The notes beneath the pieces were generated by a model. The model had not been told where the DNA came from. It saw only the letters and a list, made by a program, of their open reading frames with translations, and ran no database searches. This document shows, in pieces, positions 53,996-60,854 of a DNA stretch of 60,854 nt (positions are counted from its first letter, which is position 1; the number at the start of each line of letters is the position of its first letter). The position numbers and the translations under genes are program-made. Source of the DNA: JAKQIM01 sp029557965 (GTDB lineage Bacteria; Chloroflexota; Anaerolineae; Anaerolineales; UBA4823); assembly GCA_035341015.1 (NCBI GenBank), contig DAOQUL010000019.1, positions 1 through 60,854 on the forward strand. The letters are read 5' to 3'.

Positions 53996-54670
53996 TTAGA
54001 TGTCGATGTCGGCGGTGACAGTCGCCTTCTGGACCGGCAGCTTGACCGGGATACCCTGCGAGACAGGGATACCGCGTGTCTGGCCATCCAGGCTGATGGC
54101 GCCGCTCTTGATGCCCTGGGCGATCAGATCGGCCCAGGGCGTTGCGCCCTGCAGGTGATAGCCTTTCACCGGGCGTTCGCTGCCGGTCGCCAGGGGGAGG
54201 GCAAAACCCTCCCTTTCGGCGGCGGCGAGCAGGTAGTCGCCCCAGCCGAGCTGCATGGGGAACTGCGTCCCATGCTCCAGCATGGCGGCCAGGACGGCGC
54301 CCAGGGGGATGCCCCAGCGGTCGAGCACGATAAAACCATTTTCGGCCTTCTCGATCTTCGACGCTTCGGGCGCCACCAGGCGCACAAACTTCGGACGGCT
54401 TTTACCCCGCCCGGCCAGGTTCGGGCAGTCGCTGTCCAGACGCTCATAACGCCGATTCAGACCGAACACGGTCAGGCGGCGGTTGCCTGCGTCATAGAGC
54501 GACATCGGTTCGTGGGTGCCGTTGACCATCGATGCCCAGACCGCACCAATCGACTTGATGTGCTGGGGCGGGAACTCGATGTAAACGATTGTGGTGCTTC
54601 CGTGGTAGTTCGCCAGCGCGAAGCAGCGCACGAACACGGAAACAGAATTGTTTTCGATACGTGTTGCCAC
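53996..54670 (-). CDS. Hypothetical protein of the minus-strand operon (224 aa)
   Basis: 224 aa, starting at a GTG with CGGAGG upstream. The sequence is mixed alpha/beta (VSVFVRCFALANYHGSTTIV) with no motif I recognise. The C-terminus is basic and beta-rich (GIPVKLPVQKATVTADIDI). It lies between the DpdA-like gene and the methyltransferase-helicase gene with short gaps, so it is probably part of the same functional unit. Confidence 0.6.
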   Translation of the reverse strand: MATRIENNSVSVFVRCFALANYHGSTTIVYIEFPPQHIKSIGAVWASMVNGTHEPMSLYDAGNRRLTVFGLNRRYERLDSDCPNLAGRGKSRPKFVRLVAPEASKIEKAENGFIVLDRWGIPLGAVLAAMLEHGTQFPMQLGWGDYLLAAAEREGFALPLATGSERPVKGYHLQGATPWADLIAQGIKSGAISLDGQTRGIPVSQGIPVKLPVQKATVTADIDI

Positions 54671-54708
54671 GTTGTTTTCCTCCGTTTTAAGATGCCAGTG
54701 AAGTCAAG

Positions 54709-55554
54709 TCACTGGTTGAAATTCCAAAGCACCGGCTGGCGGTTTCTCGTCAGTAGGCTTTGGATACGTTTGTAGTAGCGCTCGGCCAGGAAAGTAGAGA
54801 GCTCACAGCGGGTCATGCCGACCTTGTGGGCCAGGCTGGACGAGATACGATACTCATTCACGCCCCAGGCTGCTTTGAGCCTGTGGTCGAGCATGGACCA
54901 TGCGGCAGTATCAATCGATTCCGCCGCGGCAGCAGTTTCGGGGTGCTTCAAGGCATCCAGCTTCACCCCAAACAGGTGATAGCGGTGGCCGGGGTGGGCA
55001 GCCAGGATGTCGCCCAGGATGGCGGCGATCTGGCGGGCTTTACCGCGCCGGCAGAGCGTGCCGATAGCGCGCGGGGTCACCCCTGCCGTTTCGTATAGAC
55101 ACCAGCACTTCAGGTAATCCTCCACCTTCCAGCCCTGCAAGACCGGATACCAATTGCAATCCGGCCGGCGCTGCATGGCTTCGATGGCGGAATCTACGGT
55201 GCGCTGGATGCGGTAGTCCACCTCGCCGCGGGCGATCTCCGGCTCGCAGGGCCAGTCTGGGCAAGCTACCCATTCTGCCCCCCTGGCCAGTGCCCAATCG
55301 GCCAGTTGGTCTATTGAGTAGGGAAAGCCACCAAAACGCTGGTGTGCCAGGAAGCCACCCGAGTCTGCAACTCGGCGTCCTTCGGGCGGGTGTTTAGGGA
55401 TCGTCAGCCGTTTGCGTTCGTTATCCCACCAGGATGTTGCTACCAGCATGACCGGCAGTGTCGAAGGTGGGGAGAACGAGTTGTAGTCCCGGCGCGGGAT
55501 GGTCAGGAAGGCGGTTGTTCCCGACCCTCCCACGTGGGAGCAGGTTGGGAACAT
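54709..55554 (-). CDS. DpdA/tRNA-guanine transglycosylase-like protein
   Basis: 281 aa. The TIM-barrel signatures of the TGT/DpdA superfamily are present: ADSGGF with D64, WVACPDWPCEP with D100, YPVLQGW (136-142), AIGTLCRRG, YHLFGVKL (192-199) and SIDTAAW with D215. DpdA proteins exchange guanine in DNA for a 7-deazaguanine; TGTs do this in tRNA. No zinc-site cysteines of classical TGT were identified, which favours the DpdA side. Neighbours are a methyltransferase-helicase and two orphans, consistent with a phage- or plasmid-type DNA-modification unit. Shine-Dalgarno is CGGAGG. Confidence 0.78.
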   Translation of the reverse strand: MFPTCSHVGGSGTTAFLTIPRRDYNSFSPPSTLPVMLVATSWWDNERKRLTIPKHPPEGRRVADSGGFLAHQRFGGFPYSIDQLADWALARGAEWVACPDWPCEPEIARGEVDYRIQRTVDSAIEAMQRRPDCNWYPVLQGWKVEDYLKCWCLYETAGVTPRAIGTLCRRGKARQIAAILGDILAAHPGHRYHLFGVKLDALKHPETAAAAESIDTAAWSMLDHRLKAAWGVNEYRISSSLAHKVGMTRCELSTFLAERYYKRIQSLLTRNRQPVLWNFNQ

Positions 55555-55581
55555 GGTTTGCCTCCGTTTGATACTATGATG

Positions 55582-56550
55582 TCAGCGCAGCCCGGCCAGT
55601 ACAGCTTGCGTGCGGGGGTTGCTTTCATCGTATGCCTGGGCAATGCGCTCGGCGAATGCCTCTCCGCTCAGCTCTTCTCCGAAACGGAGCAGGTGGCCGA
55701 AAGAAGCAATTGCCAACTGCACCAGGTCATTGACCTGGCCGTGAGCGGCAACGCCCAGGTGGGTGCGTTTGACCAGCAGGCGCGGCTGTGTCCAACCCAG
55801 ACCGCTGCGTCCCCATTCAGGTTCGCGTACCCAGGCGGGCAAGACGCGCCGCCATGTGGCATACTCTATACTGCTTTTCTCGCCCAGCACCCAGACAAAG
55901 CGGTGTTTCACGCCTTCCTGGATCACCGGCCGACCGCTGGCATCCACCTGCGCGGCGATGTTCACGCCGTTTTGGTAGATCGAGCGGATCTGTCCATCGT
56001 CGGTGATGTAGCGGGTAGGCTGGTTTTTGCTGCGAGTCATGCCAGCATGCATCGCTCCAGTCTCGATATACACCTGTCCGGTTACGGCGCGGGAACAGCG
56101 CAGAACGCCGTCGCCTTCGATAAGCCGCTCCTGCGGGTCGTCCAGGCTGAGCAAGTAGCGGAAGTCGCGTCCACGCTCAACCAGGTCGCTGCGTAGCCGC
56201 TGGATGGCGTTGGTCAAGAACTCAACCAGGTCGCTGTGCTCCAGGCCGATGCCTGCCAGGCGCATCAGGTAAGCGGTGTAGGGGGCGAGGTCCGCACCCA
56301 CCGCGGCGATGGCGGGTTTGTTCTGGTACGGCGCCATGCCGATCCTGGCAACGCACACCAGTTTTCCGGCCGGCGAGTACCCGCCCAGGTTGAGCAGATC
56401 GACCGCCCCGCCTGGTCCGCGCGTGTTGCGCGGCGTTTTGTACTTGCGTGGATTGAATCCAGTCCCATCCCACAGCCGGTCAACCCAGTCGGCTTTGGGT
56501 TTTGCCAGGAAAGCGATGGCCTCCTGGCGGGGAATGATATGAGCATGCAT
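55582..56550 (-). CDS. Hypothetical protein, first gene of the minus-strand operon (322 aa)
   Basis: 322 aa, no family recognised. It has no signal peptide or membrane segment. Segments such as KLVCVARIGMAPYQNKPAIA and YIETGAMHAGMTRSKNQP look alpha/beta. CGGAGG precedes the ATG, and an 11-bp inverted repeat lies 18 nt upstream of it. Its place at the head of the operon with a DpdA-like protein suggests a role in the same modification or replication process, but this is only context. Confidence 0.6.
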   Translation of the reverse strand: MHAHIIPRQEAIAFLAKPKADWVDRLWDGTGFNPRKYKTPRNTRGPGGAVDLLNLGGYSPAGKLVCVARIGMAPYQNKPAIAAVGADLAPYTAYLMRLAGIGLEHSDLVEFLTNAIQRLRSDLVERGRDFRYLLSLDDPQERLIEGDGVLRCSRAVTGQVYIETGAMHAGMTRSKNQPTRYITDDGQIRSIYQNGVNIAAQVDASGRPVIQEGVKHRFVWVLGEKSSIEYATWRRVLPAWVREPEWGRSGLGWTQPRLLVKRTHLGVAAHGQVNDLVQLAIASFGHLLRFGEELSGEAFAERIAQAYDESNPRTQAVLAGLR

Positions 56551-56567
56551 GGTTGCCTCCGATATAG

Positions 56568-56601
56568 AATTAACTGTACTTATGGAAATTTACAGTTAAT
56601 T
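56568..56601 (-). promoter_or_regulatory. 11-bp inverted repeat, likely operator of the minus-strand operon
   Basis: AATTAACTGTA (56568-56578) and TACAGTTAATT (56591-56601) are perfect complements separated by 12 bp. The site lies 18 bp upstream of the first minus-strand gene. The spacing and AT-richness fit a dimeric repressor site. I could not place convincing -35/-10 boxes around it. Confidence 0.55.
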
Positions 56602-56914
56602 TGAGATACGTCCGTTTGAGTTGATGAGCGCAGTCCGGCGCTCTTGGTTGCCTTGTGACGGCAGATCGTTGCTTCAAGGCAACAAACAATGCCGGAGCTA
56701 CCGGGCGGATGAGCGACCATAACATCCAGCCCCGGAAGAGACTAAACTGAGCTTCGAGCCAATTATGAGAAGATTGTTTAACGCTAGCAGACGTGGTATT
56801 ATCAGATATGTGGGGGATAGAAACCAAGACCTCCACGACTAGCAGTTATTCAAGGCCTCATTTATCATTCCGTGGGCCAAAACCCATATGTTCAATTTGA
56901 GAAGGGAGAATGCC
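56602..56914. other. Gene-free stretch between divergent genes
   Basis: About 310 bp between the operator-like repeat and the next plus-strand gene. It holds one putative promoter (56774-56802) and no reading frame with a credible start and composition. It marks the change from the GC-rich minus-strand block to more AT-rich plus-strand genes, so it may include one edge of an inserted element. I saw no clear attachment-site repeat. Confidence 0.4.
56774..56802 (+). promoter_or_regulatory. Putative sigma-70 promoter
   Basis: TTGTTT (56774-56779) and TATTAT (56797-56802) are spaced by 17 bp, about 110 bp upstream of the exported-protein gene starting at 56915. The boxes are moderately good matches and nothing else in this gap fits better. 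Confidence 0.35.
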
Positions 56915-57776
56915 ATGACCAACACCCCTAACCTGTCCAGGGGTATTTCGCGCTATTTATTCCCCAATATCGGCACTTTGGTGATAATGGCTTTGATGCT
57001 TTTTGCTTATGACGCTTGGGCTGCTTCAGCACAGGAGCCACAAAGTCCGGCTTCCCCTGATGCCGTACCCGGGGTAATCGCTTACCAGGGAACGCTGGTG
57101 GATGCCACCCAACAGCCAGTGAATGGCACGGTAGATATAACTTTCCGGTTTTACGATGATGCAACAGATGGAAATTTACTTTGGGAAGAACCGCAAACAA
57201 TACCGATTAGCGGCGGGTTATTCAATGCCAACCTCGGAAGTGTAGTCCCTATTCCATACTACAGTATGGGAATATGATGAGGTGTATCTGGGTGTTCAAA
57301 TCGAGGATGATAGCGAGATGGCTCCAAGAGAAATCATCGGAAATGTGCCTTATGCGCTGAGCGCTGAGCAAGTCCCGTCAAAATTATTAGGGTACGATTC
57401 TATTGATGAAAATATAGTCGTTTCCGAATCTAGTGTGGTAAATTGGCAACCAGTTAAAGGATTAAATAATCAGGATTTTATCGAGGTAACAACTCAGACC
57501 AGTGGAGCTCCAGTACTTGTCTCTATGACTGCTCGCTACCAGACAAGCCAATCTGTTACCCGGTATTGTGCAATTTTTGTTTATCAGGGTGATGCCTGGG
57601 TTGCAGTAGCCCACCTTGATGGAGGAGTGGAGGATGATAACTGGGGTTGCTCGGGCAGCTACCTGTTTACACAGCTACCTGCAGGAACGTATACATTTCG
57701 GGCAATGGCCTGGCTCAATTCTGAAACTGATGTCAACTGGGCGTGGCAACGTCAAATTGTTGTAATTGAGCCATAG
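56915..57776 (+). pseudogene. Frameshifted exported protein, paralogue of the gene at 60034
   Basis: Starts at the ATG at 56915 (GAAGGGAG upstream). A signal-anchor (IGTLVIMALMLFAYDAWA) is followed by the domain VIAYQGTLVDATQQPVNGTV. The frame ends at 57277, but the rest of the homologous sequence continues in another frame from 57258. Removing one base near 57257 gives PIPTTVWEYDEVYLGV, matching PIAATIWEQPDVYLGV of the 60034 protein. Read through, it would be 286 aa with a beta-sandwich C-terminus. It is either a real one-base frameshift or a sequencing/assembly error. Surface-exposed function unknown. Confidence 0.75.
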
Positions 57777-57799
57777 TGAGTTGAGATAAAACCATCCTT

Positions 57800-57829
57800 G
57801 CCGATAAATTGAATTTCAATGATATCGGC
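57800..57829. repeat. Inverted repeat between exported-protein genes
   Basis: GCCGATA (57800-57806) and TATCGGC (57823-57829) enclose a second small palindrome ATTGAA/TTCAAT. It lies between the frameshifted gene and the M23 peptidase gene. There is no T-run after it, so it is a weak terminator at best; it may be an mRNA-stability hairpin. Confidence 0.45.
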
Positions 57830-57864
57830 TCTCCGTATCTATGAAAAGTAAAAGGAAGGACAAC

Positions 57865-59994
57865 ATGAAACGTTTTCAATTCATCTTCTATGCCTTGGCC
57901 CTGATTTTCATCTATATGATTGTGTCTAAGCAATCTACACGCGCTCAAACCAACTTGGTTAACGAGTACATCAATAGTGACTACGGCTTTAAATTCAACT
58001 ATCCTCAGAATTTTACGTTCGTTGACGAATGGGATTCGGGGGTTGCTCATATTGTACAGTTTGCAACACCTGAGGGTAATAAACTTAATGTAACAATTCA
58101 GAACCAGGAATTGGATGAGCAAAATCTTGAGGCTTGGGTCGATAGACAAGATCGGGATGCGATGGTTGAGATCACCTCATCATCATACGCGACCTTGGGG
58201 GGAAAACCGGCTTTAAACCAAATCTACGCCACGGATTTAGGATACATGTTTACAATCTATGGCTATGACCAACAAAAAATCTATACTTTATCGTTAGGGA
58301 ATCTAAACTCCAATGCAATACCACCTGATTTACTATACATTTTATCTACATTTCAATGGCTAGGTATAGTTTCCATTCGTGTGCCTGAGTTGCCTCCAAT
58401 AGTATCGGAACGAGATTTCTCAACTGATTTGGATGGCACACTGGGTCAACCTGCATTGCAGTTCCCATTTTGTGGACATTGGCATATCACAAATGGTTAT
58501 TGTGGACAAACTCCTGGTCATGCCTGTGACCAATACAACTCGTATGGTTTAGACTGGGTAAATGAAGATGGGGCAACCTGGGAAGCTCCAATCTATGCAG
58601 CCCATGGTGGCAACGTTGTGGCTGGGTCTCATCCCGTTAATGGTAATTATGTAAAAATAGTTTACGATGCTGATGCGAATTATTCTACGTGGTATATCCA
58701 CCTGTTTTCAACTATCGGCGATGGGTCTTATGTCCAACCGGGCGACTTTGTAGGAACGGCGGATTGCACCGGAGCCTGCGGTAGTACCCACTTGCACTTT
58801 GGTTTATTTAGTGGTGGCTTAACGAATCCAACCAGCATCCTTCCGGAACCAATGTCTGGGGTGACTGGCTTTGCTCCCTATCAACAGCATTACAGGGATT
58901 GCGATTCTGAACCACCCATAACTGAAATAAGTATTCAGGGAACTTTAGGGGAAAATGACTGGTATATTTCATCAGTTTATATGACGCTGACAGCGCAGGA
59001 CAACCCGGGGGGATCAGGGGTGAACTCTATCCAGTACAGGCTTGATGGTGGATCTTGGATCACCTACTCTGCTCCTGTTCCGGTTCCAGATGGTCAGCAC
59101 ACTATCGAATACCAGGCTGTTGATAATGGCGGGCATTGGGAAGGTATTAAATCTTTCTCGATCAAGGTTGATACAACCGCGCCAGCTAACCCCACCAGCG
59201 CTGCGCCTAGCTGCACAGCCTCCAGTAACGTCTGGCAAAACACCTGCCGTGACGCAAACTTCACCTGGAGCGGGGCGAGTGATGCGACCAGTGGCCTGGC
59301 CGGCTATGAATACGATTGGGGCCCAAATTCCGGTGGTAATCCTCCAGCCGTATGGACTACGGGAACCAGCTTTGATCCGCCCGCCATCTCTGAAGGCAGT
59401 TACTATCTGCGCATCCGCACTAAAGATAACGCTGGGAATTGGAGCAGTTGGCAAACTGCGTTTATCTTGCGTTATGATGCCACAGCACCCACTGGCTCGC
59501 TGCTGATCAACAGTGATGCCACAACGAGTTATGCAACTCTTGTCAGGTTGCAAGGCGCAGCTAGCGATGCTGCGAGCGGCATCAACCAGATGCGAGTACG
59601 CGACGCCGGCGGCACCTGGTACGACTGGCAGGCATTCCTGTCGCCCATGTATTGGCTGCTTCCAGCTACCAGCGGGCAAACTCACACAGTCGAGATCCAA
59701 TACCGGGACCGGGCAGGCAACCTTTCGCCAGTGTATTCGGATTCGATTTTCTTGAATGTTTATCCGGACCGGCCTTCATCAGAGAGTTATGATTTATTGA
59801 GGAGCACCTGGAGCGCTTCTTGGTCTGGCACATATCCCGAATCGGCAAACTACGTGCTGAAAGGTACTTTTGGCCAGCCATCCATGGTGGGAAATATGCA
59901 TTCCAGTTTGTATGTCATCTGCTCTGGTTACTGGTCTACGCCCTGCAATCCAACTTTCACCTACACAAATTTCCTGCCTCTGATAACGAGATAA
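57865..59994 (+). CDS. Secreted M23-family peptidase with Ig-like repeats
   Basis: 709 aa from the ATG at 57865 (AAGGAAGG upstream); an ATG at 57841 would add eight residues. A signal peptide (FIFYALALIFIYMIVS) is followed by a roughly 150-residue PsbP/lipoprotein-like domain. Next comes an M23 (LytM) zinc peptidase domain with AAHGG (H247) and the STHLHFG pair H309/H311. Two or three Ig-like bacterial repeats follow (ITEISIQGTLGENDWYISSV, DTTAP-type linkers). The C-terminus ends NFLPLITR, the Chloroflexi-type tail. Predicted role: cleavage of peptidoglycan cross-links or another extracellular peptide at the cell surface. Confidence 0.85.
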   Translation: MKRFQFIFYALALIFIYMIVSKQSTRAQTNLVNEYINSDYGFKFNYPQNFTFVDEWDSGVAHIVQFATPEGNKLNVTIQNQELDEQNLEAWVDRQDRDAMVEITSSSYATLGGKPALNQIYATDLGYMFTIYGYDQQKIYTLSLGNLNSNAIPPDLLYILSTFQWLGIVSIRVPELPPIVSERDFSTDLDGTLGQPALQFPFCGHWHITNGYCGQTPGHACDQYNSYGLDWVNEDGATWEAPIYAAHGGNVVAGSHPVNGNYVKIVYDADANYSTWYIHLFSTIGDGSYVQPGDFVGTADCTGACGSTHLHFGLFSGGLTNPTSILPEPMSGVTGFAPYQQHYRDCDSEPPITEISIQGTLGENDWYISSVYMTLTAQDNPGGSGVNSIQYRLDGGSWITYSAPVPVPDGQHTIEYQAVDNGGHWEGIKSFSIKVDTTAPANPTSAAPSCTASSNVWQNTCRDANFTWSGASDATSGLAGYEYDWGPNSGGNPPAVWTTGTSFDPPAISEGSYYLRIRTKDNAGNWSSWQTAFILRYDATAPTGSLLINSDATTSYATLVRLQGAASDAASGINQMRVRDAGGTWYDWQAFLSPMYWLLPATSGQTHTVEIQYRDRAGNLSPVYSDSIFLNVYPDRPSSESYDLLRSTWSASWSGTYPESANYVLKGTFGQPSMVGNMHSSLYVICSGYWSTPCNPTFTYTNFLPLITR

Positions 59995-60033
59995 CCACCT
60001 GGCTGACAAACAAGTGATTTAGGAGAAACTAAA

Positions 60034-60843
60034 ATGATGACACAAAATAGGCCCGGAATTCCAAAACGTTCCGCTCTATTACAAGTATTTCTGCGTCAGC
60101 TAGTTCCCAACTTCGGCACAATCGTAGTGGTGGCTGCAATGTTGTTCGCTTACAGCGCACGGGCATCATCAGGTATCAGCCCCGATGCTCCTGCTGATCC
60201 AGATGTTGTTGCCGGCAGTATTCCTTACCAGGGAACATTGACAGATAAAGGTGGCAATCCGGTCAACGGAACCGTAACCATGACTTTTCGGTTATATGTT
60301 TCCCCTACAGGTGGAACAGCGTTATGGGAAGAAACTCAGAATATAAAAGTGTCGAATGGTTTGTTCAATGCTTATTTGGGTAGCCTGACACCAATCGCAG
60401 CAACTATATGGGAGCAACCCGATGTGTACTTGGGCGTGCAGGTGACTGGTGACAGTGAGATGTTACCCAGAGAACTTGTCAGAGATGTTCCGTCTGCCAT
60501 GAGTTTACCCGCTGGTACGATAAATAGTAGTAACACCCACCTTGAGGCTGGGCAGATTCAAGCATCTATTCCTGACACGCATAGAATTTCACTCACAGAA
60601 GATCCTCAAGATGTGCCCGGTACCACGCTAACCCTATCGCCCCAATCAGAACAGAAGTACCTTGTTTTTGTGACTGCTGATCTTGAAGTATCAAGTGCGT
60701 TGGCCATAGCACATTTGTATGTGGACGACATGCCCCAAGGAGAACAAATTATTTTCGAAAATCTGGCGGGAACAGGTCGCGCTACAGTCAGCCAGACCTT
60801 TAAGTGGCTAACAAAAACTGGACACGAAAAAGGGCAAAAATAA
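60034..60843 (+). CDS. Exported protein, intact paralogue of the 56915 gene
   Basis: 269 aa, AGGAG before the ATG; the ATG at 60037 is also possible. A signal-anchor (FGTIVVVAAMLFAYSARASS) is followed by IPYQGTLTDKGGNPVNGTVT, TMTFRLYVSP and DVYLGVQVTGDSEMLPRELV, shared with the 56915 gene. The C-terminal part is a different beta-rich domain. It ends 11 bp before the window edge with a Lys-rich tail (KTGHEKGQK), so a 3' truncation by frameshift cannot be excluded. Function unknown. Confidence 0.75.
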   Translation: MMTQNRPGIPKRSALLQVFLRQLVPNFGTIVVVAAMLFAYSARASSGISPDAPADPDVVAGSIPYQGTLTDKGGNPVNGTVTMTFRLYVSPTGGTALWEETQNIKVSNGLFNAYLGSLTPIAATIWEQPDVYLGVQVTGDSEMLPRELVRDVPSAMSLPAGTINSSNTHLEAGQIQASIPDTHRISLTEDPQDVPGTTLTLSPQSEQKYLVFVTADLEVSSALAIAHLYVDDMPQGEQIIFENLAGTGRATVSQTFKWLTKTGHEKGQK

Positions 60844-60854
60844 GGTGTAAACTT

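Noticed and set aside
1..60854. CRISPR array, tRNA or rRNA genes, IS transposases
   Set aside because: I read both strands for regularly spaced repeats, cloverleaf-like ends and transposase motifs and found none I could support.

Overview
The window looks like a chromosomal defence (accessory) island of a Chloroflexota bacterium, probably Anaerolineae. The clue is the exported proteins at the right end and after the BREX operon, which carry the YLPLVVKNY / NFLPLITR-type Pro-Leu motif I associate with that lineage, plus the mixed 45-65% GC. No rRNA, tRNA or CRISPR array was seen, so the taxonomic call is an inference.

Left part (1-11.9 kb, + strand): a small zinc-ribbon protein, a metallo-beta-lactamase-fold protein, a one-helix membrane protein, an HNH endonuclease, a MazG-like NTP pyrophosphohydrolase and an orphan. 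Then comes a complete three-gene pPIWI-RE island: a Zn-ribbon/PD-(D/E)XK nuclease, a DinG/XPD-like Fe-S helicase and an 895-aa PIWI-RE protein. A 41-bp palindrome containing the nuclease stop codon lies before the helicase. A degenerate copy containing the PIWI stop codon lies after it, so the two bracket the helicase-PIWI pair. At 12.0-18.3 kb follows a full addB-addA helicase-nuclease pair.

Centre (18.4-48.4 kb, + strand): a BREX operon of about 30 kb behind a strong promoter. Order: HTH regulator, brxE-like, brxA, brxB, pglX1 N-half, GmrSD/BrxU-like, pglX1 C-half, RuBisCO-like protein, histidine phosphatase, GGKFVGRD protein, brxC, HEPN protein, PD-(D/E)XK protein, pglX2 N-half, Ser/Thr kinase-FHA, Zn-ribbon/P-loop ATPase/kinase/FHA, HEPN protein, pglX2 C-half, pglZ, brxL. 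Two separate pglX genes are each split at nearly the same point, the join between the methyltransferase and the target-recognition half. Each split is filled with a different anti-phage cargo, and in both cases the last cargo gene overlaps the C-half by ATGA. The recognition regions of both C-halves and the kinase cassette are AT-rich inside GC-rich surroundings, which suggests modular exchange. The embedded RuBisCO-like protein keeps the Lys175 equivalent but has lost the carbamylated lysine. It shares a C-terminal GGKFVGRDD tag with its neighbour.

Right part: an exported beta-rich protein and a bidirectional terminator close the BREX block. A GC-rich minus-strand operon (56.55-49.78 kb) follows, every gene with a CGGAGG ribosome-binding site. 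It holds an unknown gene, a DpdA/TGT-like protein, another unknown gene, and one 1287-aa methyltransferase-like (DUF6094-type) plus SF2 helicase protein. That last gene is cut inside its Walker A motif by a 268-nt group I intron with recognisable P1, P2, P4, P7, P8 and P9. The window ends with two paralogous exported proteins, one frameshifted, flanking a secreted M23 peptidase.

Functionally, the island stacks guided or PIWI-type interference, DNA-end degradation, methylation-based BREX exclusion, restriction of modified DNA and candidate abortive effectors (HEPN, kinases, RuBisCO-like module), next to what looks like a mobile element with its own DNA-modification genes.
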